Translations under genes and position numbers: made by a program
Assembly: GCA_002747055.1 (NCBI GenBank)
Contig: PDSQ01000027.1
Span: 57,443-121,442, forward strand
Direction: 5' to 3'
Origin: Gammaproteobacteria bacterium
Lineage (GTDB): Bacteria; Pseudomonadota; Gammaproteobacteria; Pseudomonadales; Oleiphilaceae
DNA length: 64,000 nt
Part shown: positions 17,795 to 26,219 of the stretch, one piece after another
Position numbering within the stretch: position 1 is the first letter of the stretch
How the letters are laid out: each line of letters starts with the position of its first letter
The notes under the pieces: generated by a model
What the model was told of the DNA's origin: nothing
What the model saw: only the letters and a program-made list of their open reading frames with translations
Databases searched by the model: none

Positions 17795-18000
17795 TGAAAA
17801 TCGACTTTCGGGGTGAAAGTCCCTGTCGGGTAAGGGCTGGCCAACCACCCGTATCGAGTCCTGCGCGATGGGCGGGGATATACCGCTTCATGCTGCATAC
17901 TTTGTACAAGTGGTTGAACCGGCGCAGTCAGCGCAGGAGTTACAATTGGTCCGGACTGAAAGAGATGTTAAGATATTTCCAGATAACCCTGCCGCGAGTC
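17794..18000 (+). mobile_element. Group II intron remnant (domain I piece joined to the C-terminus of its reverse transcriptase)
   Basis: From about 17794 the DNA reads like intron domain I (GGGGTGAAAGTCCC, then GGGCTGGCCAACCACCCGTA and GAGTCCTGCGCGATGGGCGG). From 17890 it encodes LYKWLNRRSQRRSYNW followed by a short tail, the maturase (X) region found at the end of intron-encoded reverse transcriptases. The whole polymerase domain and the catalytic domain V are missing, so this is an internally deleted dead copy. It lies between phzF and a LysE-type gene. A frame stays open to 18129 but has no recognisable content after about 18000. Confidence 0.7.
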
Positions 18001-18125
18001 GGCAAACGCGATATCGCAGTGGATCGGTATCGGGGAGCTGGCTGCTCTCTCTGCCATGACGTTTTCGTTTCGCATTCTAGTAAGATCCAGCGAGTGTTGC
18101 GGCAGGGCAGGTCAAATCATCATGT

Positions 18126-18737
18126 CTAGCGATGGGTTGAAAACACTAGTTTAACCGCTAAACCAAAAAGAATGGCGCCAATTACTCGCTCAAACCAGAT
18201 CAAACGACCTTTGAGCCACGCTAAAACTCTGTTAGACGAAAATACAAAAGCTACAAAGCTGAACCAGATAAAGGATTCCAGGCAAAGAAGTAGAAGTACT
18301 GTAGCTGTGTCTGAGGCAGAAGCATGCGGCTTGAGAACTTGAGGCAAAACAGATCCGAAATACAGCATGGCTTTAGGATTTAGAATATTGGTCAAAAAAC
18401 CAGTGAGATATGCCTTGCTACTGTTAATTTGAATTACTGCCACTGGAGTTTCACCTTTTGACAACAGACATTTTATTGCGAGCCAAGTCAAATAAACTGC
18501 ACCGGCATAGGCAATAAATCTTGAAAAAAAGGGCAAAGCTGAAAGCAAGACAGATAATCCAAAGGCACATAAGAAAACATAAAAGCCAATTGCTGTAGAA
18601 ATACCTAACGCGGCCATAACTCCTGATTTTCGTCCGTTGACCGCTGAAAGTTTAGTAACGACGGCAAAGTCAGGACCTGGTGAAACAAGAGCTATCGCAT
18701 GAATGGACAAGACAATAAGTAAAGAATTTACATCCAT
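18126..18737 (-). CDS. LysE/RhtB-family amino acid exporter
   Basis: A 203-residue inner-membrane protein with about six hydrophobic segments and the family motif SPGPDFAVVTKLSAVNGRKSG near residue 20. Members export amino acids such as threonine, homoserine lactone or leucine; the substrate is not predictable here. Its base composition looks more AT-rich than its neighbours, and it sits next to a group II intron remnant, so recent acquisition is possible. It is monocistronic on the minus strand. Confidence 0.88.
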   Translation of the reverse strand: MDVNSLLIVLSIHAIALVSPGPDFAVVTKLSAVNGRKSGVMAALGISTAIGFYVFLCAFGLSVLLSALPFFSRFIAYAGAVYLTWLAIKCLLSKGETPVAVIQINSSKAYLTGFLTNILNPKAMLYFGSVLPQVLKPHASASDTATVLLLLCLESFIWFSFVAFVFSSNRVLAWLKGRLIWFERVIGAILFGLAVKLVFSTHR

Positions 18738-19160
18738 AAATATTTCCTATGCATAGGGTTGTACTCAACAGCTAAACAGACAATGCAGCGTTGTAATTCA
18801 AGGCCGCACATTGTCTCCTGTCCTCGATGCGGTAATCCGTAAAATACAGTGAATGACCGGATTACGATCTCTTTGCAATTGCCTTGCAGACTTTCGCCAC
18901 AATCAAACACCACAGCTTGTCGCTATACTTGCATAAATGGAATCGTCATAACAACAGAGACAGCACTCTGACCCCAATTAGCAAATTACTATATGGTAAT
19001 TTATAATCCCGGCGTCAAATTGATAAATTGTAGCGACAGCGAGATCCTATGTTGCTCGCGGCCTTTGCGGTGCGCACATCATGGTACTGGTTACAAGTGA
19101 GATAACTGGTGCTGTCCGGTGAAATCATTGGTCTGCGTCGTTGTGGAGGGGATCTGCGGG
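18738..19160. promoter_or_regulatory. Intergenic region with inverted repeats before gspN
   Basis: This gap of more than 400 bases between the LysE-type gene and gspN holds two clear inverted repeats. One has arms GTAATCCG (18832-18839) and CGGATTAC (18858-18865). The other has arms AAATTAC (18983-18989) and GTAATTT (18996-19002) around TATATG. Either could be an operator or a transcript hairpin. I see no credible gene. Confidence 0.4.
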
Positions 19161-19928
19161 GTGAAGTTTAAGTCAGTTCTTTTTTACGTACTGTTATTTG
19201 GTCTGTGTTATTCGGTGTTTCTTGTCGTTACTTTCCCTGCCGCCTTGCTGTGGCATCTGACAGAGTCCAGATTTATGGTGCCGAAAGAGCTGTCTGTCGA
19301 GCAAGTCAGTGGTACTGTCTGGTCGGGAAATGCTTGGGTCGTGGTAAATCTGTCACAGTTTAACCTGAATTCCTCCGGTTTGCTGAGTTGGCGAGTCAAA
19401 CCGGCAGCCTGGCTGCGAGGGAATGTGGCGGTGCAGGTTCGTCTTGAATCAGATATCGGAGATTTGCGGGGAGAGATTGCCGGATCAACAAGTTCGCAGA
19501 AGGTGAGAGTGGATTCCGCAAGTCTGCAGCTTGAACAGTTGAATCCGGCACTGCAGGCGCAGCGGGTCAAACTGGCCGGTGTGTTGGCAATGAAAAACAT
19601 AGAACTAAGTGCTGAAGATGGTGTGATGGCTGGCGCAAGTGGACAACTTTATTGGCCGGGTGGCAATGTGACCTATCCTGCAGGCAGGCAGCTTAGAAAC
19701 ACTGATTTTCCGGCGTTCTCCGGGTTGATCGGTTTTGAGAATGGTTCGGTGACTGTTGGCATAAAAGATCAGGACGCGGCATTTGATAGTATTAGCGGCG
19801 TTTTGGACGCTGACGGCTGGTTCAAGACAAAGGTTCGAAAACGCCTTATCGATATAGCGGGAGAGCCTTGGAAAAACAGTGTGTCCGAGAAGCAGGTGAT
19901 ATTTAGTGTCAAAAGAAAACTGTATTGA
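19161..19928 (+). CDS. gspN: Type II secretion system protein N (GspN)
   Basis: A 255-residue protein with one N-terminal transmembrane segment (SVLFYVLLFGLCYSVFLVV) followed by a periplasmic beta-rich domain. The segments TFPAALLWHL, VSGTVWSGNA and LSWRVKP are typical of GspN. GTG 19161 is preferred because GGAGGG lies about ten bases upstream; an in-frame ATG at 19119 would add 14 residues. GspN is an accessory inner-membrane part of the secretion machine. It leads into gspC and gspD on the same strand. Confidence 0.85.
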   Translation: MKFKSVLFYVLLFGLCYSVFLVVTFPAALLWHLTESRFMVPKELSVEQVSGTVWSGNAWVVVNLSQFNLNSSGLLSWRVKPAAWLRGNVAVQVRLESDIGDLRGEIAGSTSSQKVRVDSASLQLEQLNPALQAQRVKLAGVLAMKNIELSAEDGVMAGASGQLYWPGGNVTYPAGRQLRNTDFPAFSGLIGFENGSVTVGIKDQDAAFDSISGVLDADGWFKTKVRKRLIDIAGEPWKNSVSEKQVIFSVKRKLY

Positions 19929-20014
19929 TATGGATAGAGAAGGCTTGAAGTTGTCTGGACTATATTACCTGGTAATGGCTGACTGCGTGGTCGTTCAAAA
20001 CGAGGACAGGTGTC

Positions 20015-20878
20015 GTGGCTGAATCCTTGAGCAGGTTGCCTCAGTGGTTATCATGGTTATTTGCGTGTTTGCTTGTGGTTTATATTGCCTGGCAAATGGC
20101 CTCTCTTACCTGGATGGTGACCGGTTATTCGCCCGAAATAAAAGCGTTGCAAACAAGTAGCGAGCCGTCGTCTGATACCCGACCCACTTCCGGTGTATCC
20201 AGACCCCCGCCTGGCCTGTTTGGTTCAGTAGTCAAAAAGCAACCTGAAAAACCGAAACAGAAACCACCTAAAGCGCCGAAAACAAGACTGAATATCCGGC
20301 TCAAGGGAGTGGTCACCTCAGATGTGCCAGACCAGTCCGGCGCGATAGTCGAGGAACCTAACAGACAGTCATCCTACTATAAAGTAGGGCAAACGCTTCC
20401 TGGTAAAGCCGAGCTTGTCGCTGTGTTCGAGGATCGCATTCTTTTGCGGCGTTCGGGCAGAGAAGAAATTCTCAAATTTGAAGAGCGGGTGACAGAGAAC
20501 CGAGGACGTTCTCCGGTAAAGCGAAGTGCCGCAGTTGCGCGTGGTCAACCCAGAGAAAACCGGATCGAATCTGCGGAAGATTTTGTTGAAGAGGCGGAGC
20601 GTCGGGTTGGTGAAAATCCGCAGGCGGCCCTGTCATCCGTCGGTTTGAAAATGGTTCAGCCAGGACAGGCAAAAGGATATGTGTTCAATGGCAGAAACCC
20701 GATGCTAACTAAATTGAATCTTAGAAAAGGCGATATTATCCGCTCGGTAAACGGTCATCCATTGGGGAATGTACAAAAAGACAGGAAACTGATTCGTGAG
20801 CTCTATAATCAAGGATACGTGTCGGTGGAAGTGGAAAGAGACGGCACCTTTTTCTCGGTGGATTATCCGCTAAAATAG
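20015..20878 (+). CDS. gspC: Type II secretion system protein C (GspC)
   Basis: A 287-residue inner-membrane protein that links the inner-membrane platform to the GspD secretin. It has a short cytoplasmic start, a transmembrane helix (about residues 10-35), a Pro/Lys-rich linker, the homology region (RLNIRLKGVVTSDVPDQSGAI, then SYYKVGQTLPGKAELVAVF) and a C-terminal PDZ-type domain (GYVFNGRNP, LRKGDIIRSVNGHPL). The start is GTG. It is placed between gspN and gspD. Confidence 0.93.
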   Translation: MAESLSRLPQWLSWLFACLLVVYIAWQMASLTWMVTGYSPEIKALQTSSEPSSDTRPTSGVSRPPPGLFGSVVKKQPEKPKQKPPKAPKTRLNIRLKGVVTSDVPDQSGAIVEEPNRQSSYYKVGQTLPGKAELVAVFEDRILLRRSGREEILKFEERVTENRGRSPVKRSAAVARGQPRENRIESAEDFVEEAERRVGENPQAALSSVGLKMVQPGQAKGYVFNGRNPMLTKLNLRKGDIIRSVNGHPLGNVQKDRKLIRELYNQGYVSVEVERDGTFFSVDYPLK

Positions 20879-21112
20879 CGGTCGCTAACGAGAGTGATCA
20901 CGTGTTACGCGCTTAGCTGAAGTTTTGGCAAAGCGAAATGTTTGGCCGAGTGCAGAGTAATACCGGTCAGTTCAGCAAGATGCGTTGGGCCGGGCGAGGC
21001 AATATAGGCAATATAAAAAGTATAAGAAAATCATTGTGTTTTTTATGAAATCGGGTACAAGATCAAACAAACCGGTGTTAATTGATAATAATGAAGTAAG
21101 TGAGGCAAAAAG

Positions 21113-23080
21113 ATGAAAGCTGTCTGTTTAAAATGTGCAGTCATTAAGCGATTTCTGCACTGTTGTCTGGTTTTCGGTGCCTTGCTGCTGTCGATGTCAT
21201 CTTTCGCTGCGCAAAACGAGCAAACTTGGAAGGTGAATTTAAAGGATGCAGATATCAGGGCATTTGTCAGTCAAGTAGCCGATATCACTGGTTATAGTTT
21301 TGTTATCGATCCGCGTGTCAAGGGTAAGGTGACCGTGATTTCCAACGCTTCGATGACACGAAACGAGGTGTATGAAATGTTTTTGTCGGTGTTACAGGTG
21401 CATGGTTTTACGGCTATTCCCGCAGAGGACATCATCAAAATAGTTAATCAAAATGAAGCAAAAAAAACGGCCGATAACTTGAGGCTGCTGCGCAGCGTTC
21501 CCACTGAGCAAATGGTGACCCGGGTGATTCAGGTGAACAATGCCAACGCACTTGAAATGGTGCCTATTCTCAGGCCCATGGTGGCCAAGTATGGCCATCT
21601 TGCTGGTGTGGCCGCTGCCAACGCCTTGATCATCAGTGATCATATATCGAATATTCAGCGTATCACCAAAATTGTCGAAGAGCTGGACAGTCCGTCCAAA
21701 TACGAGTTAGAGGTGATTCAGCTAGAGGAAGCCTGGGTGGGCGATTTGGTTAAGCTGCTGGAACAACTGGCACCCAATGAGTTAGGCAAAAAGGGATTGA
21801 AGGCAAGGGCGAAGAAATACAGCGTGGTCGCTGACGAACGAAGCAATCGTCTTATCCTGCGTGGCGATCAAAATTTCAGAAATAAAATTAAGAAGTTGAT
21901 TTCCAAACTTGACCAGCCGGCGGCGACAGCAGGCACTACCAAGGTAGTCAAGCTGCAACACGCTGATGCAAAAGACCTCGCCGAGTTGCTCAAGGGGCTG
22001 ATGGGCGATGTTCAGAAGGAGTCGAAAGAAAAAAAAGGTGCCGGTAAAACCAAAACACTTCCTGCCAGTATCTATGCTGACGAGGGGTTGAATGCATTGG
22101 TGATTCGCGCTGAACCATCAATTATGCGTGAAGTGGAACTGGTTATAGCGCAACTGGATATAAGGCGTGCCCAGGTTTTGATAGAAGCGGCGATTGTCGA
22201 AGTGAGTGATGAGGCCAATGATGGTTTTGGTGTGCAATGGGCACTGGCTGATCAGGGGGGATTGATCCCGGGCGCGCTAACCAATTTTGGCAATGTGGGT
22301 GTGAGTGCTTCTGACGTGTTGTCAGCAATCACCACTGATTCCTTGACAACGCCCGCTAAAGGCGGCGGCGCGGTCGGGTTTGGTGATATCGATAAGGGCG
22401 GTATTTCCTGGGGAGGGTTGATTCAGGCATTGTCTACCAATACGGACACGAACCTGCTCTCGACTCCGTCGGTGATTACTATGGACAATCAGGAATCCAG
22501 GATCGTTGTGGGCCAAAATGTGCCCTTCATTACCGGCGAGACTACCAACACCAAGGATGGATTATCGAATCCATTTACCACTATTTCACGTGAAGATGTC
22601 GGTGTAAAGTTGACGGTAACTCCTAGTGTCAGCGAGGGAGACACTGTTCGGCTCGAGATCGACCAGGAAATTTCAAGTGTTGATGACAGCGTTGAATCTG
22701 CTTCCGATATCGTTACCAATACCCGAGAAATCAAGACAGCGGTTTTGGCGGACGATAAGGAAATTATTGTGCTGGGTGGTTTAATTGCCGATGATGTGCG
22801 AAGCACGGTAAGCAAGGTGCCTGTTTTGGGTGACATTCCCTATTTGGGGGAGCTCTTTAGAAGCACCGAAGTGAAAAAGTCCAAACGAAATCTGATTGTA
22901 TTTCTGCGACCCACTATTTTGCGTAATAAAGACCAAAGTCGAGTGGTATCTGAACAGCTTTACAATGGTTTGTGGGAGTTAAACCTCGAAAGGGTGGCAG
23001 ACAAGAAAGTGCCGGAGAACTTCGATAAACCGAAACTTGAAAGTATATTCAAGAAAAACGGCTTTACCGTCGAGGAATAA
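21113..23080 (+). CDS. gspD: Type II secretion outer-membrane secretin GspD
   Basis: A 655-residue secretin that forms the outer-membrane pore for folded exoproteins. It has a signal peptide ending near SMSSFAA, an N0 domain (WKVNLKDADIRAFVSQVAD), repeated N1-N3 domains, and the secretin domain with VPVLGDIPYLGELFRS and RNLIVFLRPTI. A gap of about 230 bases separates it from gspC. Genes gspE to gspM are not in the window and must lie elsewhere. Its last 17 bases overlap the convergent M48 protease gene. Confidence 0.96.
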   Translation: MKAVCLKCAVIKRFLHCCLVFGALLLSMSSFAAQNEQTWKVNLKDADIRAFVSQVADITGYSFVIDPRVKGKVTVISNASMTRNEVYEMFLSVLQVHGFTAIPAEDIIKIVNQNEAKKTADNLRLLRSVPTEQMVTRVIQVNNANALEMVPILRPMVAKYGHLAGVAAANALIISDHISNIQRITKIVEELDSPSKYELEVIQLEEAWVGDLVKLLEQLAPNELGKKGLKARAKKYSVVADERSNRLILRGDQNFRNKIKKLISKLDQPAATAGTTKVVKLQHADAKDLAELLKGLMGDVQKESKEKKGAGKTKTLPASIYADEGLNALVIRAEPSIMREVELVIAQLDIRRAQVLIEAAIVEVSDEANDGFGVQWALADQGGLIPGALTNFGNVGVSASDVLSAITTDSLTTPAKGGGAVGFGDIDKGGISWGGLIQALSTNTDTNLLSTPSVITMDNQESRIVVGQNVPFITGETTNTKDGLSNPFTTISREDVGVKLTVTPSVSEGDTVRLEIDQEISSVDDSVESASDIVTNTREIKTAVLADDKEIIVLGGLIADDVRSTVSKVPVLGDIPYLGELFRSTEVKKSKRNLIVFLRPTILRNKDQSRVVSEQLYNGLWELNLERVADKKVPENFDKPKLESIFKKNGFTVEE

Positions 23081-25115
23081 GCGGGGGTAGCGGGCAGTCC
23101 AAAGTATCTGCCAGGACGCGTAATATTTCGTATTCCCGGTAATTGACTTTTTGGTCGGCTATCACAATATCGACACAGGTTTCCAAGACCGGTCGTTTCA
23201 GCAATGGTGACAGATGTTGAATTTTGGTTAGCGCTGTGTTCAATGTTTGGATGGATACATTTTTTATTTTGGTTAACTGAGTGGTGTCTGGTTCTTCCAA
23301 ATAACCCCAAAGTATGTTGCCTGCACGAGAAAACAATTTGCTTTGTTCATTCGCATCGGGCGATGAGGCTTTGACCAGAAGCCAGACCAAAATGGTCAAT
23401 TCAGGTCGCACGGCATTGAGTGAACGGTAGCGGACAGCTACAGCTGCGTCGCTTTGCTGTCTTAGATGTCGATTCAGAAAAGTGAGCAACAAAAACTCAA
23501 ACAGTGAAATTTCCCCGTCTGATTTGGCGTCCTCCAGAAGTTTTTTCAGAAAGGCTTGTTTAACTGTCGGGGGTTGTGATTTCAGCACTGGCAGGCAAAG
23601 TTCGACAACCGGAAACCTTAACTCCGGCGGTATTTCCCTCAGCCAGTCTGATACTTGTTGATTCAGGGCGACTTCTTGCTGCGACACCGGGTTCGCGGTG
23701 TTCTGGCCAAGCAGTATCAGAAATTCAATACTGTATTTTGCACCAGCCGGGGTGCGCAGTGATTGCCTTATCTGTCCAGGCACATTGGCCAGCAATTGTT
23801 TTGCGTAGTCCAGATGCGCCTCATCTAGCCTTCCAACCGTATGGATAATGGCTGAACCCAGCGGTTTTGGGGTAGCCTGCGTCAGGTTTGCCGCCTTTGT
23901 TGGGGGAGAGACGGTGCGGGGGTAATAGTCAATGCCTTCGTATCGAGAACGGGTTGTAGTCGCATCACTTTCTGTAAGTGATGCAATTTGCTGGTTAACC
24001 AGATCGTTGCCGGAGAACCGCGTAGACAAAAAACCTTTGTTTATACTGGCTCCCGGCAGTTCGATTTTTCCAGATTTGGCGCGGGATCTGAGTCTCGCTA
24101 ACAGGCCCGGATCCAGGGCTTTGATTCTGTCAGCGATAGGTGGGTGAGATGCCATTAGTTTTCTGAAAGAGATGGTGATTGACTCGCTGAAACAGAGGTG
24201 ATTGAGCTGTTCTGCATAAAGGGTCGAAGTTAACAGCGATTTTTCGGGGATCATACCAATTTTGAACAGTGCCGTTGCAATGCCCTCCGGGTTCCGAGTG
24301 AATTGAACCGCACTGGCATCGGCCAGAAACTCGCGCTGCCGTGACACAGTCGATTTGATAACTCTGCCGCAAAGGACGCCAATGTAGCCGATAATGATCA
24401 GCATCAAGCCTAATACCGCGAATCCGCCATTTTGTTTCGACGAGCTGGACGTATAAGACCGACTTAAACCAGAGCGGCGTCGTCTGAATGAGCCTGAAAG
24501 AAGCAAATACCGACCAATTTCACCGATGATTGTGATGCCAGCAAGGATGGATATAAGACGTAAGTTGATTCGTACATCGCCATTGAGTATATGACTGAAT
24601 TCGTGTCCGATGACGCCTTGCAATTCATCCCTGTTCAGCGTTTCAAGTGCGCCGCGAGTGACGGCGACGATAGATTCTCCAGGTTCATAACCGGCGACAA
24701 AGGCGTTGATAGCGTGCTCTCGCTCCATAATGTACATTTTAGGTACCGGAACCCCGGATGCGATAGCCATTTCTTCTACCACATGGATATACTTTCGAAT
24801 TTGCGGCGATGGGTCTGATAAATCAACGGCGGTCGCACCGGCCATTCTCGCTACGGCTTCGCCACCTGATTGCAGTCGATAGAGTTGCTGCAGGGTACCA
24901 GCCAGAATGACTGCAATAGTGATCAGTGATGTATAGACAGTCGGTTTTCCCAACCACCAGTTTTTCACGTCAAACAGTTGCGGGTTAAATGAGTTGAAGG
25001 TAAAACAGATCGTCGCGTTTACAGCAAGTACGATGATTAGTGTCGCCACAAAAAACAGGCATAACAAGAAGCCGGTTTTCTTTCTTGCCAAGTCTTGGTG
25101 TTCGAAAAAGTTCAT
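23064..25115 (-). CDS. M48-family membrane zinc metalloprotease with a long C-terminal extension
   Basis: A protein of about 683 residues. Two N-terminal membrane segments precede the zinc site HEFSH (first His at about residue 171); the third ligand is probably the Glu in QREFLADASAV. Two further hydrophobic stretches lie between them. After the protease core (about residue 310) some 370 residues follow, ending in an all-helical part that looks TerB-like (VDIVIADQKVNYREYEILRVLADTL). HtpX is only about 290 residues. ATG 25115 is chosen over a TTG 39 bases earlier. lemA lies directly upstream, a common pairing. Confidence 0.87.
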   Translation of the reverse strand: MNFFEHQDLARKKTGFLLCLFFVATLIIVLAVNATICFTFNSFNPQLFDVKNWWLGKPTVYTSLITIAVILAGTLQQLYRLQSGGEAVARMAGATAVDLSDPSPQIRKYIHVVEEMAIASGVPVPKMYIMEREHAINAFVAGYEPGESIVAVTRGALETLNRDELQGVIGHEFSHILNGDVRINLRLISILAGITIIGEIGRYLLLSGSFRRRRSGLSRSYTSSSSKQNGGFAVLGLMLIIIGYIGVLCGRVIKSTVSRQREFLADASAVQFTRNPEGIATALFKIGMIPEKSLLTSTLYAEQLNHLCFSESITISFRKLMASHPPIADRIKALDPGLLARLRSRAKSGKIELPGASINKGFLSTRFSGNDLVNQQIASLTESDATTTRSRYEGIDYYPRTVSPPTKAANLTQATPKPLGSAIIHTVGRLDEAHLDYAKQLLANVPGQIRQSLRTPAGAKYSIEFLILLGQNTANPVSQQEVALNQQVSDWLREIPPELRFPVVELCLPVLKSQPPTVKQAFLKKLLEDAKSDGEISLFEFLLLTFLNRHLRQQSDAAVAVRYRSLNAVRPELTILVWLLVKASSPDANEQSKLFSRAGNILWGYLEEPDTTQLTKIKNVSIQTLNTALTKIQHLSPLLKRPVLETCVDIVIADQKVNYREYEILRVLADTLDCPLPPLIPRR

Positions 25116-25175
25116 GTGATGCCGGAATTGTTTGCGATAGGGTTTTACCGTCAACCTTAAGTTTGCCAGTAAGCT

Positions 25176-25769
25176 CTAGTTAAATGACACTTTTACGGCG
25201 GCCCTGACTTCGGGATTTTCTATTTCGAGCAGAGAGGTTTCCCTAAAGGCAAAAAAGCCCGCGATCAGGTTGTTGGGAAAGTGTTCTCGATAAGTGTGGT
25301 AGGCCATGACTGCGTCGTTGTAACCCTGGCGTGAAAATGCCACTTTGTTCTCGGTAGCGGTCAATTCTTCCATTAGCTGGTTGATAGACTCGTTAGCCTT
25401 CAAATCGGGATAATTCTCCGAAACTGCGTAAAAATTTGCCAGTGCTTTATTGAGCATTGACTCGGCGCCTGCGAGTTTTTTCACCAAAGCGCCATCTTCC
25501 GGACTTTTTGCTGCGTTGGCAGTGGCTTGAACCGCAGACGCTCGTGCGTGCATGACCTTTTCCAGTGTGTCTTGTTCATGCTTCAGGTAGGCTTTGGTTG
25601 TTTCAACCAAGTTGGGTATAAGGTCGTGGCGCCTTTGCAATTGCACGTCGATTTGAGCGAAAGCATTTTTAAACCGATTTTTCAAACTGACCAGTTTGTT
25701 GTAAATGCCGATGAGATACAGCACAAATCCTACGATGACGACAAGTCCGATAATAGTGGTCATATCCAT
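25176..25769 (-). CDS. lemA: LemA-family membrane protein
   Basis: A 197-residue protein with one N-terminal transmembrane helix (IIGLVVIVGFVLYLIGIY) and a long helical domain. The family signatures FAQIDVQLQRRHDLIPNLVETTK and YNDAVMAYHTYREHFPNNLIAGFFAF are clear. The start ATG is preceded by AAGGAAA. An in-frame extension further upstream lacks a ribosome site. LemA and M48 proteases are often co-encoded, and here the protease gene follows after about 60 bases on the same strand. The molecular role is unsettled. Confidence 0.93.
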   Translation of the reverse strand: MDMTTIIGLVVIVGFVLYLIGIYNKLVSLKNRFKNAFAQIDVQLQRRHDLIPNLVETTKAYLKHEQDTLEKVMHARASAVQATANAAKSPEDGALVKKLAGAESMLNKALANFYAVSENYPDLKANESINQLMEELTATENKVAFSRQGYNDAVMAYHTYREHFPNNLIAGFFAFRETSLLEIENPEVRAAVKVSFN

Positions 25770-25897
25770 TGCTATTTCCTTCTCTTGATGAGATTGTTGG
25801 CTTGACTTTTTACCGAGTAGATCAAGCGCCAAGATGGCATTGGCTGAATGAACTTCGGCACAAGTTTTCAAAAGGTAAAACCAACATTATGCCCGTT

Positions 25898-26128
25898 TTA
25901 TCGATGACACCTTGTCCGCGTTGAAGACTGGGTAAATTCAATAAATTCGGCAGGTTTTAACAGTTTGCTGTAAAAATCGCCTTGAGCGAAAATGGTGTCG
26001 ACAAAGTTTGGCTCGTCTTCGTCAGTCAACACACCTTTGACAAATTGTTTGTCAATTTTAGTTTTATCGATTGGAAGTTTTTTGAGTTAGGTCAATGAAA
26101 CGTAACCTATGCCAAACTCGCCAGCGGG
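25898..26128 (-). pseudogene. Remnant of an EAL-domain (cyclic di-GMP phosphodiesterase) gene
   Basis: On the minus strand the frame reads GEFGIGYVSLT, a stop codon (26087-26089), then LKKLPIDKTKIDKQFVKGVLT and DEDEPNFVDTIF. This matches the EAL catalytic segment DFGxGYSSLxYLKxLPIDxLKIDxSFV. Directly after it comes AQGDFYSKLLKPAEFIEF, which in intact EAL domains lies some 30-40 residues later (the QGYxFSKPL motif). So the gene has an in-frame stop, an internal deletion and no N-terminal part. It lies between lemA and purK in a 450-base stretch with no intact gene. Confidence 0.75.
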
Positions 26129-26135
26129 TCATATT

Positions 26136-26163
26136 GTGCAAGCTCGAGAATTCGAGCTTGCAC
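26136..26163. repeat. Perfect 12-bp inverted repeat
   Basis: The arms GTGCAAGCTCGA and TCGAGCTTGCAC are separated by GAAT. It lies downstream of purK and next to the EAL remnant. It could fold as a transcription-terminating hairpin, but no long T-run follows on either strand. Confidence 0.5.
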
Positions 26164-26219
26164 GGTTTTGTTCGACGAGGCGTATCCGTGCCCTGTATTG
26201 ACAGATGTAGGGTGTAAGG

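Noticed and set aside
18816..18865. Possible group II intron domain V (GATGCGGTAATCCG) downstream of the 17.8 kb remnant
   Set aside because: The stem does not match a domain V fold, and the repeat is better described as a simple inverted repeat.
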